From Treponema sp. (GTDB taxonomy: Bacteria; Spirochaetota; Spirochaetia; Treponematales; Treponemataceae), in assembly GCA_017469785.1 (NCBI GenBank), contig JAFUFU010000051.1, positions 28,512 through 92,511 on the forward strand: DNA of 64,000 bases, read 5' to 3'. The notes below the pieces were generated by a model. It ran no database searches, was not told where the DNA came from, and saw only the letters and a program-made list of their open reading frames with translations. Positions within the stretch are counted from its first letter, which is position 1. Each line of letters begins with the position of its first letter. Both the position numbers and the translations under genes were made by a program. Below, one piece after another: positions 51,349 to 60,146 of the stretch.

Positions 51349-53181
51349 ATGAAAAAACTCAGTAAAGCAACCGCTCTTCTTGCAGCGGGCACATTTTTGC
51401 TCAGCGGATTTTTTATGGCATGTACCCCGCACGGCGCAGGCGGAGCATTTGACACTGAAACTCCGGAGCCAGAGGCTCCAGAGGAAGATGACGGAAGCCC
51501 TGTCGATGGCACATGGGATTTTACAGTCAGCGATACATATTCAATCGGCTCAAGCGCATACGCAAATTTAACCGATAAGGAACTCACTAATGCAGATGCC
51601 AAGGGAGTTACGCTCGCCCTTTCAGGTGCAGTCAAGTGGGGTAATGGCAGTGCAAGCGATGCGTCTGACTTCTGCCTTTGGTTTGACAAGGGAAGCGCAT
51701 ACGCTGCTGGAAAAGAAGAGTCTTACTCAAAAGCTCATTTTACGCTCAAGACCGACAGTAAGGCGACTTTGAAAATCGTAGCAACTGGCAACGGAAGCTC
51801 GGATACAGACAAACGCTGGGTTGCAGTCTGTGATTCTACGAAAAAAGTGCTGGATTCTGGCACATTGACAGCTCTCAGCTCTGGCGAGGCTGACAAAACA
51901 CTTTCACTTTCACTCAAAAAAGGAACCTATTACATCTACACAAGCGGCTCACGAATCAGAAGTCTTGCCATCACGAATCAGGCTTTTGAAGAGAAGACAA
52001 AGACTGTCACAAATGATGTTGACACCCTCGGTCTTGTAGCTGTTAATGCGACATCTGACGACGAAACGATTGCAACTGCAGCAGTTACAGATGCTGGTAT
52101 CGCAATTACTTCCAAAAAAGAAGGAAGCACGGTGATTAACGCCGCAAAAAGCGAAACTGAAATTGCAAAAATCAAAGTTACCGTAAGCTCAACGGGCGCA
52201 ATCACAACATCTATCGTGAAGTATGAAGCATTTACAGAAGACACAGAAGAAGTCACAAACGATGTTGCTACACTGGGTCTCGTTGGCGCAAGCGTCACTT
52301 CTGACAAAGATGATTATGTAACAGCAACATTGTCAGATAATAAATCAAAAATCACCATCAAATCTGTCGCTCAGGCTGATGCCGCTGTAACAGCAAAAAT
52401 CACAGTCACAGACGCAAACAGCAAAACCGTGACTTTCACCGTAACAGAAGCCCGCAGCGGAGAGCTCACCCTTGGAGCAATTACACAATTCCAGCGTGAC
52501 GCGCCAGTGAAAGGCACTGATTATGAAGTCGATGGATTGAACTTTAAGGCAATTGGCGACAACAAAGACAACATTGAGCTTTCTACTTCGGAAACTTTTG
52601 ACACTACAGAGACATTAACAAGCTATACCGCAACTCTTACAGATGGTACAAAGTATTATGTACGCCTTAAAGCAGAAAACGACGTTTATGCTGAATCAAA
52701 AGCAGCCTCATTTACTGCTAATAACGGCGGTTCTGTCTCCACTGGCTCATTTGACCTGCTGACTTCCAATCTTGCCGAAATTGCAGTTGGAACAGAAAAT
52801 AAAGCAGCGCTTGAAGCCAATAAAACATTAACATCTGGTGGTTTGACACTGACTTTATCAGCTGTCGCAACTGGAGTTGGCACTACAACAGGCAACTGTA
52901 CCTCATGGTGTTATGTTAGCGAAAAAGGCATTCTTATAAAAAAACAAGCGATGAAACTCGAAGGCCTTACGTCTGGCACAACATTGACAATTGTTGCATA
53001 TCAAAATTCTACTACTGACAGAAATCTTGAGGTCACCATTGGTTCAACTGGAACTACAGAAGAAACCGCAATGGGTACAACTAAAGGAACAAAAACATAT
53101 ACAAAAGCTTTGATAAGCGATGATGATATTTACATCGGTGCATCAAACGAGATTTACATTCAGTCAATAACTGTTGAGTGA
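51349..53181 (+). CDS. Surface lipoprotein with Ig-like repeats and paired beta-sandwich modules
   Basis: I start at ATG 51349, preceded by GGAGG, for 610 residues; the longer frame from 51250 has no ribosome site. MKKLSKATALLAAG to FMACTPHG is a lipoprotein signal (Cys about 25). An acidic Glu/Pro linker follows. Residues about 60-210 form a beta-sandwich with RWVAVCDSTKKVLDSG and GTYYIYTSGSRIRSLAIT, two Big2-like repeats follow (VTNDVDTLGLVAVNATSDD and VTNDVATLGLVGASVTSD), and the last 150 residues are a second sandwich ending in YIGASNEIYIQSITVE. The sandwich pattern is common in polysaccharide-associated proteins. It may bind host or plant glycans. Confidence 0.8.
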   Translation: MKKLSKATALLAAGTFLLSGFFMACTPHGAGGAFDTETPEPEAPEEDDGSPVDGTWDFTVSDTYSIGSSAYANLTDKELTNADAKGVTLALSGAVKWGNGSASDASDFCLWFDKGSAYAAGKEESYSKAHFTLKTDSKATLKIVATGNGSSDTDKRWVAVCDSTKKVLDSGTLTALSSGEADKTLSLSLKKGTYYIYTSGSRIRSLAITNQAFEEKTKTVTNDVDTLGLVAVNATSDDETIATAAVTDAGIAITSKKEGSTVINAAKSETEIAKIKVTVSSTGAITTSIVKYEAFTEDTEEVTNDVATLGLVGASVTSDKDDYVTATLSDNKSKITIKSVAQADAAVTAKITVTDANSKTVTFTVTEARSGELTLGAITQFQRDAPVKGTDYEVDGLNFKAIGDNKDNIELSTSETFDTTETLTSYTATLTDGTKYYVRLKAENDVYAESKAASFTANNGGSVSTGSFDLLTSNLAEIAVGTENKAALEANKTLTSGGLTLTLSAVATGVGTTTGNCTSWCYVSEKGILIKKQAMKLEGLTSGTTLTIVAYQNSTTDRNLEVTIGSTGTTEETAMGTTKGTKTYTKALISDDDIYIGASNEIYIQSITVE

Positions 53182-53197
53182 TTTTAGGATGCTCACA

Positions 53198-53234
53198 GAC
53201 AAGGAGTGCCTCAATTTTTGTAGCACTCCTTGTC
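53198..53234. terminator. Strong hairpin between convergent lipoprotein genes
   Basis: GACAAGGAGTGC and GCACTCCTTGTC form a perfect 12-bp stem around 13 bases. The T-run after it is missing, so it may stop transcription poorly or act in mRNA stability. Confidence 0.6.
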
Positions 53235-53242
53235 CGAACATG

Positions 53243-53809
53243 TTATTCGTGAATCCCGTAGATATTTATACTTGAATTTGTACTATAGATGTAGATTACA
53301 TCAGCGTCAGAACTTAATGTGAAAGTTTTTGACACTTTACCACTTGCGCTTACAGTCAATGATGCAATTTCAGTATTTCCATCCGTAGTCACGAACAAGG
53401 TTCTATCATCCCCAGAAGAACTGCCGTGTGCAAAATCAATCGTGTATGTACCAGTTCTAACATTTGTAATTTTCAAACAGCGCTTGTTTGTAGCTCCAGT
53501 TCCATTGAGTTTCAAGCGTTGAGTATATGAAATCTCACTTAACGTTGCGGTATTTGCGTCAACAGTGATTTTATTAGATGAATCCGCAATAAGTGTAATG
53601 TTTGTTCCTGCTACAGATGTTTCTGTTTCGATCTCACCTGCCGTCAAATCGTTTGCAGAGAAATCAATTGTTGAATAGACAGAACCGCCGTTATAGCAAG
53701 TTGCTTCTCCCGTCATGCGGAGGTCTTGCATGACGGGAGATAAGTAAATCTCTCCCAATCCCTGCCATTTGTCCTCGGCATATTGGGAGTTTCGCCCGCA
53801 TTGTAGCAA
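53243..53809 (-). pseudogene. Truncated copy of the surface beta-sandwich module
   Basis: The 188-codon frame has no signal peptide and begins in repeat-like DNA. From YNGGSVYSTIDF onward it aligns in style and order with the last module of the facing lipoprotein (NNGGSVSTGSFDLL), with LKITNVRTGTYTIDFAHGSS, RTLFVTTDG and DADVIYIYSTNSSINIYGIHE as the final strands. I read it as the inverted, 5'-deleted remnant of a related gene. The fusion of its start to the CATGACGGGAG repeat region supports truncation. A functional short protein cannot be excluded. Confidence 0.6.
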
Positions 53810-53958
53810 GCTTTGCGGGTAAAAATGGGGCGCGTTCTTGTGCGCTTCGTTTTTCGGAGGCTGAGCAAGAGCCGCCGTTTTTTTTTCACGAGCCGGGGGA
53901 CTTGCCCGCTACAAGCTCGGTTTTCTTCACCGCTCTTCTTTCCATAAATAAGAATGGA

Positions 53959-54140
53959 TGTCGAGTTTTGCTTGCACAGTTGTGCAAAAACAGACGTGAA
54001 GCAAAGTTCGGGCACGAAACTCAATTTGTGCGTGCGAGCGACAGCGAGTCAGATACCTTATACGCACAACCTTGAGTTTTATGTGCACGGTTCTTGCTGG
54101 AAGTCTGTTTTTGTAGCAGCCAATCACTCAAAACTCGACA
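53959..54140. repeat. Long nested imperfect palindrome (182 bp)
   Basis: Three nested arm pairs share one centre: TGTCGAGTTTTG (53959) with CAAAACTCGACA (54129), CAAAAACAGAC (53985) with GTCTGTTTTTG (54103), and CTCAATTTGTGCGT (54020) with ACGCACAACCTTGAG (54062). The rest of the arms pair loosely. The remainder of the 53810-54231 gap is hairpin-rich, repeat-type DNA without coding signal. Confidence 0.75.
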
Positions 54141-54227
54141 TTCGAGCTATATATGTATTTGCAAAGAAAAGTCATTTTTGGCAATTTGTCAGAAAACTTT
54201 CTCTATCAATTTTTTTTTATATGCCGA

Positions 54228-54233
54228 TATTAT
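54228..54233 (+). promoter_or_regulatory. Possible -10 of the 54238 gene
   Basis: TATTAT ends 4 nt before ATG 54238. Spacing differs from the 6-nt pattern of other genes, and confidence is lower. Confidence 0.35.
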
Positions 54234-54237
54234 GAGT

Positions 54238-55647
54238 ATGGAAAATGGCACGAATTTTACAGAAACTTTAACTCAGGCTCTCGACGCAAAAGCTCAATGG
54301 TATGATACGGAGGGATTACCGAAAATTCTCGATAATTACCGGCTTCTTCACACCTGCGTAAGAGTCATTTTTGATTTTCTGGTGAAAAAGGCGCTGATTA
54401 CGCCCGATCCATACAAATTGGATAAAAAAATATCTGACATTAAGGCTCCTGAAAACGGTCAGTTCGTTGAAAACGAGCGTTCTGTCATCATGGGTCAGCG
54501 ATTTTCCGACTATGAGAGCACACTTGATTTTCTCTGTAATTACTACAAATTTTCAGTCTCCCAGCTTACCCTTGCGAACATCAAAAAACTTGTAGATTTG
54601 AACAATGCCATTACCTGGAACTCATTTTCCGCAAATTCAAACAAAATCAACACCCGTGTGCTTGCGACGCTGGTATTCTCCGCAAGACAAAACAGCGACG
54701 CGCTCACGTCAAGCATGCTTAATGACAACCTCTCGAAAGCCTCAAACGCCCTCAACGATATAAATTCGGCGCTCAAGGAATACTCGGACTTCCAGAGAGA
54801 GTGGTACAAGGGGCTCGTGCGCAAGAACGTTCTCCTGAGTCCGAATTATGACGCTTCGAAAGTAACAGACGCTTCCTCAGAGCTTCAGCAGATTAAGAAA
54901 AATTTCGCTGCCGCAATGTCAAAGGCTCCATTCTACAACGAGCTTATTGATGAAATCATTCAGGAAGACATGGGAAGCAAAAAAGAAGAGCTGCAGAAAA
55001 AAGTCCTGGAAAAGCTGAATATCGCGGCTGAGAAAAATAAAAAGGTCGAGAAGAGAATTGACACAAAAGCCCTCATCATGAGCTCGCTTTCGGTTCTCGG
55101 CTCAATGCCACCGCAGATTGGAACGATTGCGCAAAAAATTCAGGAAAACCACGACTTGCTTGAAAGCGAGCACAATTCCTTCATGGACAAAGTGAAACGT
55201 GCCATCAAGCGGGCATTCGGGATCGCGGAAAAGCCTCTCTTCTACACGGTGTTTATCGTTGACCAGACTACTGGCGCAAAACACAGTGAAAAAATCAATT
55301 ATCAGACTTTCATGACCGATCTTGCCACACGGGCGCGACGTTACGGCTCAGTTTCCCAGCAGAATTCTCCGGCATACAAAAAAATCAACTCGATGCCCGA
55401 AGAAAAAATCGCTGATTTTGTTGCCGCACAGATTACTGACTGCAACCATCTCATCGTACTGCTCAACGCGCTGGATGATTTCTTCAAAAGTGCCGCAAGT
55501 CCGCTGAACAAGTCAAAAGTCAAAGGCCTCAAAATTGATATCACGACCCTCAAGAATTCCGTGGTTAAGACAAATCAGATTCGCGTTGAGTATGTTTCTT
55601 ACATTGAAGAAGAAGCACAGATGAAAAAACTTGGTATCACGACCTGA
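54238..55647 (+). CDS. Conserved hypothetical helical protein
   Basis: The 469-residue protein (two residues more if ATG 54232 is used) has no signal peptide or membrane segment and appears almost wholly alpha-helical: LHTCVRVIFDFLVKKALI, KASNALNDINSALKEYSDFQREWYKGL, KKELQKKVLEKLNIAAEKNKKVEKR. It resembles in style uncharacterised cytoplasmic proteins of treponemes. It precedes the oligopeptide-binding gene by 19 bp on the same strand, but that gene has its own -10. No function is assigned. Confidence 0.75.
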   Translation: MENGTNFTETLTQALDAKAQWYDTEGLPKILDNYRLLHTCVRVIFDFLVKKALITPDPYKLDKKISDIKAPENGQFVENERSVIMGQRFSDYESTLDFLCNYYKFSVSQLTLANIKKLVDLNNAITWNSFSANSNKINTRVLATLVFSARQNSDALTSSMLNDNLSKASNALNDINSALKEYSDFQREWYKGLVRKNVLLSPNYDASKVTDASSELQQIKKNFAAAMSKAPFYNELIDEIIQEDMGSKKEELQKKVLEKLNIAAEKNKKVEKRIDTKALIMSSLSVLGSMPPQIGTIAQKIQENHDLLESEHNSFMDKVKRAIKRAFGIAEKPLFYTVFIVDQTTGAKHSEKINYQTFMTDLATRARRYGSVSQQNSPAYKKINSMPEEKIADFVAAQITDCNHLIVLLNALDDFFKSAASPLNKSKVKGLKIDITTLKNSVVKTNQIRVEYVSYIEEEAQMKKLGITT

Positions 55648-55654
55648 TTTGAGT

Positions 55655-55660
55655 TAATAT
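55655..55660 (+). promoter_or_regulatory. -10 hexamer 6 nt before the oligopeptide-binding gene ATG
   Basis: TAATAT, then AGAACT, then ATG 55667. No Shine-Dalgarno is present. Confidence 0.5.
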
Positions 55661-55666
55661 AGAACT

Positions 55667-57310
55667 ATGAAAAAAATTCTTCGAGCATTTTTTATACCGC
55701 TTTCTTTTCTGATGGTCTTCAATCTCTCTGCCCAGGAATCTTCCGATGACATGCAGATTGAAGATTTTGATTCGATAATTGATTTGGAAGAAGGCTCCGA
55801 TGAAAAAGCCGATTTGGCGGAACAGCGGCCGCTTACGATTCTTATGGCCCAGCAGCCCCTTAATCTCGACATCCACACTTCAACATATTCAAGCGAAGCC
55901 CAGATTCTTGACTCTCTGTATGACGGGCTTTTCTCCTATGACCCAAAAACGCTGGATCCGCTTCCCGCAATCGCCGAGAGCTACAAGATTTCCCGCGACA
56001 AAAAACGCTGGACTTTCACGCTGCGGGATGACGTAACCTTTTCTGACGGCGATAAAATAACCGCTTACACCGTGCGGGAGTCATGGCTTTCCCTTCTCAG
56101 AACTCCAGGAGCGCCCTACGCTTCAATGCTGGACTGCATAAAGGGAGCCGCAGATTACAGAAACGGCCTTGTCTCTGAAAAAGACGTGGGAATAACGGCT
56201 CGCAACGATAAAACACTTGTCATAACGCTCCTGAATCCCACGGCTCATCTTGCCAAGCTGCTCTGCCATCATGCTTTTGCTGTCTGCAAGGTAAAAGACT
56301 CGGGAATGACAGACACGACTGTTTTCACCGGCGCATTCACGATTCAGAATCAGACAGAAAATTCGCTGACACTGATTAAAAACGAGCGTTACTGGGACGC
56401 AAAAAACGTCCGTCTCCCGCAAATCACGATTCAGCAGTCCAATGAGCTGAAAGACAACTCATGGAAATTCAACGACGGAAGCGCAGACTGGATTTCCGGC
56501 ATGATGGACACAAACGCGCTGCTGAACAAAAACACAATCCGCATTTCAGCGATTTTCGGCACGGAATATCTCTTCTTCTCATGCAAGAACAAACCCTGGA
56601 ATGACGCGGATTTCAGGAACGCCCTGCTTACAGCCGTTCCCTGGGATTTGCTCAGGCAAAATTCTCTGGTCAAGGCAAGCACGCTTATCTATCCTCTCGC
56701 CGGATATCAGGGAGTCAACGGAATCAGTGAGACTTCGCCGGAAGACGCTCTTGAAATGATGCAGGATGCCCGAAAAAAACTGGGTATTCCTCAGGATGAA
56801 ATCTTGACCATCACTTTCGGAATATCGTCGACTTCAGAGCGACAGAAATCACAGGCAGAGCTGCTTAAAAACGCATGGGAGCCGCTGGGTGTGGAGCTGA
56901 AAGTGCAGACCACTCCGGACGACCGCTACATCGACTCTATCACGGGCTGGAACGCAGACATTTTCTCATATTCATGGATTGGCGATTTTGCAGACCCGAT
57001 TGCATTCCTTGAACTTTTCAGAGGCGGTTCAACCCTCAATCCGTCAAAATGGCAGAATCAGAAATTCGACGAACTGATTCAAAAGGCAAACGAAAGCACG
57101 GATAACGGGGAACACTACAAATTCCTCGCTCAGGCAGAACAGATTCTTCTTGATGACGGCGAAGTTATTCCGATTTCACACTCAATCAGCCTTCACGCGC
57201 TCAACCTGCAGCAAGTAGGCGGCTGGTATGTGAACGCCCTCGACATTCATCCTTACAAATATCTGTATCTCAAGAAAGCGAAGGTCGAATCAGCCCCGAA
57301 CGTAATCTAA
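55667..57310 (+). CDS. Oligopeptide ABC transporter substrate-binding protein (SBP_bac_5)
   Basis: The 547-residue protein has a signal peptide (MKKILRAFFIPLSFLMVFNLSAQ, non-lipoprotein) and an acidic linker. The OppA/DppA fold follows: NLDIHTSTYSSEAQILDSLYDGLFSYDPKTLDPLPAIAESYKISRDKKRWTFTLRDDVTFSDGDKITAYTV is the family signature, and YSWIGDFADPIAFLELF lies in the C-terminal lobe. It binds peptides in the periplasm for import. No permease or ATPase lies next to it, so it is an orphan binding protein. It is followed by the acyl-CoA ligase gene after 24 bp, likely the same transcript. Confidence 0.93.
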   Translation: MKKILRAFFIPLSFLMVFNLSAQESSDDMQIEDFDSIIDLEEGSDEKADLAEQRPLTILMAQQPLNLDIHTSTYSSEAQILDSLYDGLFSYDPKTLDPLPAIAESYKISRDKKRWTFTLRDDVTFSDGDKITAYTVRESWLSLLRTPGAPYASMLDCIKGAADYRNGLVSEKDVGITARNDKTLVITLLNPTAHLAKLLCHHAFAVCKVKDSGMTDTTVFTGAFTIQNQTENSLTLIKNERYWDAKNVRLPQITIQQSNELKDNSWKFNDGSADWISGMMDTNALLNKNTIRISAIFGTEYLFFSCKNKPWNDADFRNALLTAVPWDLLRQNSLVKASTLIYPLAGYQGVNGISETSPEDALEMMQDARKKLGIPQDEILTITFGISSTSERQKSQAELLKNAWEPLGVELKVQTTPDDRYIDSITGWNADIFSYSWIGDFADPIAFLELFRGGSTLNPSKWQNQKFDELIQKANESTDNGEHYKFLAQAEQILLDDGEVIPISHSISLHALNLQQVGGWYVNALDIHPYKYLYLKKAKVESAPNVI

Positions 57311-57334
57311 AAAGGCCATTTCACAAGGATACAT

Positions 57335-59005
57335 ATGAGAACCTATGACGACACTATGTTCATCGACACTTTTGAGCATGAGTACACATGGCTTTCGGGC
57401 TTCATGCGTAATGTCGCCCGATTCTCAGGGAAAACGGCACTCATCGACCCGGAAAGCAAGCGCAGCTGGACATACGCATCCCTGAACGAAGAAGCAAACA
57501 GACTCGCAAATGCCCTTCAGACGCTGGGCCTGAAAAAAAACGATGTCGTCATGGCGGCTCTCAGAAATTCCCCGGAATTCGCGTTCGCCTATATCGGTCC
57601 GAGAAAAATCGGCGCGATACTCCTTGCCTCTCATGTGAGTTTCGCGGCCGTAGAATTCGCTCTCCTTATGAATCACAACAGGCCTCAGGCCGTCATCTAC
57701 GATGCGGAAATAGCCCCGGTCATCAGTGAAGCCCAGGCTATCGCTGACTGGAAGCCCAAAATCTTCATCTTTACAGGGAGCTCAAGAAAGAAGAATCATG
57801 GGCTGGCAGGAAGCAGCAAGAATCACATCTCCTACGAAGATTTCACAAAAAAAGCCTCCCCGAAAAATCCAGAGATTTCATTCAGACCCCATATCTATGA
57901 CGAAGTGCTCAGATTCTGCACGAGCGGAACAAGCGCGCTTCCAAAACTCGTGCCAATCAACGACATAAATGAAGTTCTCTCAGCCCACGATGTAATCATG
58001 CATTATCCGCTGACTCCTAACGATGTAACGATGAACATGACCCCATGGTTTCATCGCGGCGGTTCCCATGCAGGCGGTCTCTGCCCCACTCTCTATGCGG
58101 GAGCCTCTGCCATCATCATGAGGAAATTTCAGCCGGCAAACACACTGGACTGGGTGGAGAAATTCAAAATCACTTTTCTGACCGGAAGCCCTCCAAACCT
58201 TGCCTATCTTTCAAGGGCACAGGAAAAATCAAGGCGGAATCTCGCTTCTCTCAAAGGCTTAGTCACAATGGGCGCGCCGCTCTCAAAATCAGACTGCATG
58301 CGCTACATGAGTACCCTGACACAAAACATCTTCAACGGTTACGGCACCACGGAAACATTTTGGAATTCATTCCTTCGTCCCTACAATCTGCCGGAAGGGG
58401 CAGGTTCTGTCGGATTGAGTTGCACTGACGATGAAGTGCGCGTAGTCAGAATTCAGGAAGGCTCTGAAACAGCCCCCGAGGAATGTGTTGCTCAGGACAA
58501 TGCCACGGAAGGAGAAATCATCATAAAGGCTCCGGGAAAATCAACCTGCACCTACATCAATGAAAAATCGCTTTCCGCTGAAAAATTCCAGCAAGGCTGG
58601 CTTTACACAGGAGACACCGGCGTTTGGAATGAAAAGGGAATCGTCACGGTCCTGGGCCGCAAGGATGACATGATTATAACAAGCGGCGAAAACATCTATC
58701 CGACGCAAATTGAAGAAGTGCTTGAGTCTCACCCCAAAGTAAGGGATTCAATCGTAACAAGCATTCCTGACAGCGTACGGGGGCAGGCCATTGTAGCTTA
58801 CGTCGTTCCAGCGGATAAATCACTTACAATCAGGGAGCTTTTCGATTTCTGCACGGAAAATGAAAAGCTTTCCTTGTACAAACGCCCGAGATATTTTGCT
58901 TTAATCGATGAGATTCCCCTCACTGCCACAGGAAAGAAAAAACATTCAGAAATGAAGGCAGGGGCCGTCAAGGATCTGGAAGCAGGATTGTTAAAAAAAG
59001 ACTAG
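57335..59005 (+). CDS. AMP-forming acyl-CoA synthetase/ligase
   Basis: The 556-residue enzyme activates a carboxylic acid as an acyl-AMP and passes it to CoA or a carrier. Motif A3 is FCTSGTSALPKLVPI (TSGTS at 196-200, K204; the usual form is TSGTTGxPKG). It also has NGYGTTETFWNS, YTGDTGVWNEKG, LGRKDDMIITSGENIYPTQIEEVL, and the catalytic Lys in LTATGKKKHSEM. AAGGAT precedes ATG 57335. Its substrate (fatty, aromatic or other acid) cannot be told. The gene follows the peptide-binding protein and precedes mraY by a repeat-rich gap. Confidence 0.9.
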   Translation: MRTYDDTMFIDTFEHEYTWLSGFMRNVARFSGKTALIDPESKRSWTYASLNEEANRLANALQTLGLKKNDVVMAALRNSPEFAFAYIGPRKIGAILLASHVSFAAVEFALLMNHNRPQAVIYDAEIAPVISEAQAIADWKPKIFIFTGSSRKKNHGLAGSSKNHISYEDFTKKASPKNPEISFRPHIYDEVLRFCTSGTSALPKLVPINDINEVLSAHDVIMHYPLTPNDVTMNMTPWFHRGGSHAGGLCPTLYAGASAIIMRKFQPANTLDWVEKFKITFLTGSPPNLAYLSRAQEKSRRNLASLKGLVTMGAPLSKSDCMRYMSTLTQNIFNGYGTTETFWNSFLRPYNLPEGAGSVGLSCTDDEVRVVRIQEGSETAPEECVAQDNATEGEIIIKAPGKSTCTYINEKSLSAEKFQQGWLYTGDTGVWNEKGIVTVLGRKDDMIITSGENIYPTQIEEVLESHPKVRDSIVTSIPDSVRGQAIVAYVVPADKSLTIRELFDFCTENEKLSLYKRPRYFALIDEIPLTATGKKKHSEMKAGAVKDLEAGLLKKD

Positions 59006-59063
59006 CGGCTGCTAACGTGATAAATTTTCAGCTTTCAATTTTCAGTTTTCCGTCTTACAATCC

Positions 59064-59069
59064 GATAAT
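59064..59069 (+). promoter_or_regulatory. -10 hexamer 6 nt before mraY ATG
   Basis: GATAAT, then CTAAGT, then ATG 59076. No ribosome site is seen; the upstream bases are the TTTTCAGTTTTCC repeat string. Confidence 0.5.
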
Positions 59070-59075
59070 CTAAGT

Positions 59076-60146
59076 ATGCTTTATTATCTTGGTGGAATTT
59101 TAACAGAATATTTCGGACCTGCCCGCTTGCTGCAGTCTTACACGGTTCTCATCGCACTCGCCCTTTACTCGGGATTCTTAATCGTACGATATTTTTTGCC
59201 CTCATTCTATAATGTGCTTCCTCACGACCGGGGACGGGAATTCACGATAAACGCTGAAGCGGCCAAGGGAAAACCAACCGGGGCCGGCGTTGTCTGGGTA
59301 AGCGCATTCGTCATTCTCAGCATGATTTTTGTTCCTTTGGACTGGATTAAATGCTCGGTCCTGATTCTGACATGGCTCATGATGCTCACCGGCTACCTTG
59401 ACGACCACAGCATCAACAGCTGGGGCGAATACCGAAAAGCCCTGCTCGACCTGTTCATTGCGGTTTTTGCCTCGGTACTCCTGGCCTTCTATCTGGTGAA
59501 TTCTTCCGCTGAGCACAGAATCGTCTTCTGGATTCCTTTTTTCACCCATGAAATCAAGATTGCTCCGGCCATTTTCATCGCGATATCAACAATCATGATT
59601 TGGGCGTCGATTAACACCACGAACTGCACGGACGGCGTTGACGGACTTTCATCAACCCTCGTTCTTGTCGCCCTAATCACCATGGGCGTAGTCTTTTACT
59701 TTATCCTCGGGCACAAGGATATTTCCGAATATCTGTTGGTTCCCCACATCAAAGACGGAGCCGATTGGGCCGTAATGACTTTCGCACTGGCCGGAGTCCT
59801 TATGGGCTACCTCTGGCACAACGCATTTCCAAGCAACGTCCTCATGGGCGACGCGGGCAGTCGGGCCTTGGGATTCTACATCGGAGTTTGCGTCATGGTC
59901 ACAAGGAACCCTTTTATGATTCTTGCCACATCAACCCTGATTTTCATAAACGGAGGCTTGGGACTGGTGAAAGTCTTCTTGAAGCGATTCTTCCACATTT
60001 CGATTTTCACGAATGTCCGCTTCCCCCTCCACGACCACATGCGAAAAAATCACGGCTGGAGTCCAACACAGGTTTTGATTAAATTCCTGATTTTGCAGAT
60101 TTTAATCACCGTGGCTGTTCTCGGCATTTTGTTTAAGGTTCGATAA
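59076..60146 (+). CDS. mraY: Phospho-N-acetylmuramoyl-pentapeptide-transferase
   Basis: The 356-residue polytopic membrane enzyme transfers phospho-MurNAc-pentapeptide to undecaprenyl phosphate to make lipid I of peptidoglycan. Motifs are KGKPTGAGVV at 64-72, GYLDD at 106-110 (the catalytic Asp pair), NCTDGVDGL at 183-191, MGDAGSRALGFYIG, and the late PLHDHMRKNHGWS (the HHH motif of MraY, changed here to HDH). About ten membrane helices are visible. No other mur gene is adjacent, so it is separated from the usual dcw cluster. Its end overlaps the convergent M20 gene by 14 bp. Confidence 0.93.
   Translation: MLYYLGGILTEYFGPARLLQSYTVLIALALYSGFLIVRYFLPSFYNVLPHDRGREFTINAEAAKGKPTGAGVVWVSAFVILSMIFVPLDWIKCSVLILTWLMMLTGYLDDHSINSWGEYRKALLDLFIAVFASVLLAFYLVNSSAEHRIVFWIPFFTHEIKIAPAIFIAISTIMIWASINTTNCTDGVDGLSSTLVLVALITMGVVFYFILGHKDISEYLLVPHIKDGADWAVMTFALAGVLMGYLWHNAFPSNVLMGDAGSRALGFYIGVCVMVTRNPFMILATSTLIFINGGLGLVKVFLKRFFHISIFTNVRFPLHDHMRKNHGWSPTQVLIKFLILQILITVAVLGILFKVR

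Noticed and set aside
54094-54237. Longer start of the 54238 gene from 54094
   Set aside because: The first 46 codons lie in the nested palindrome and promoter region, without a ribosome site or conserved look.
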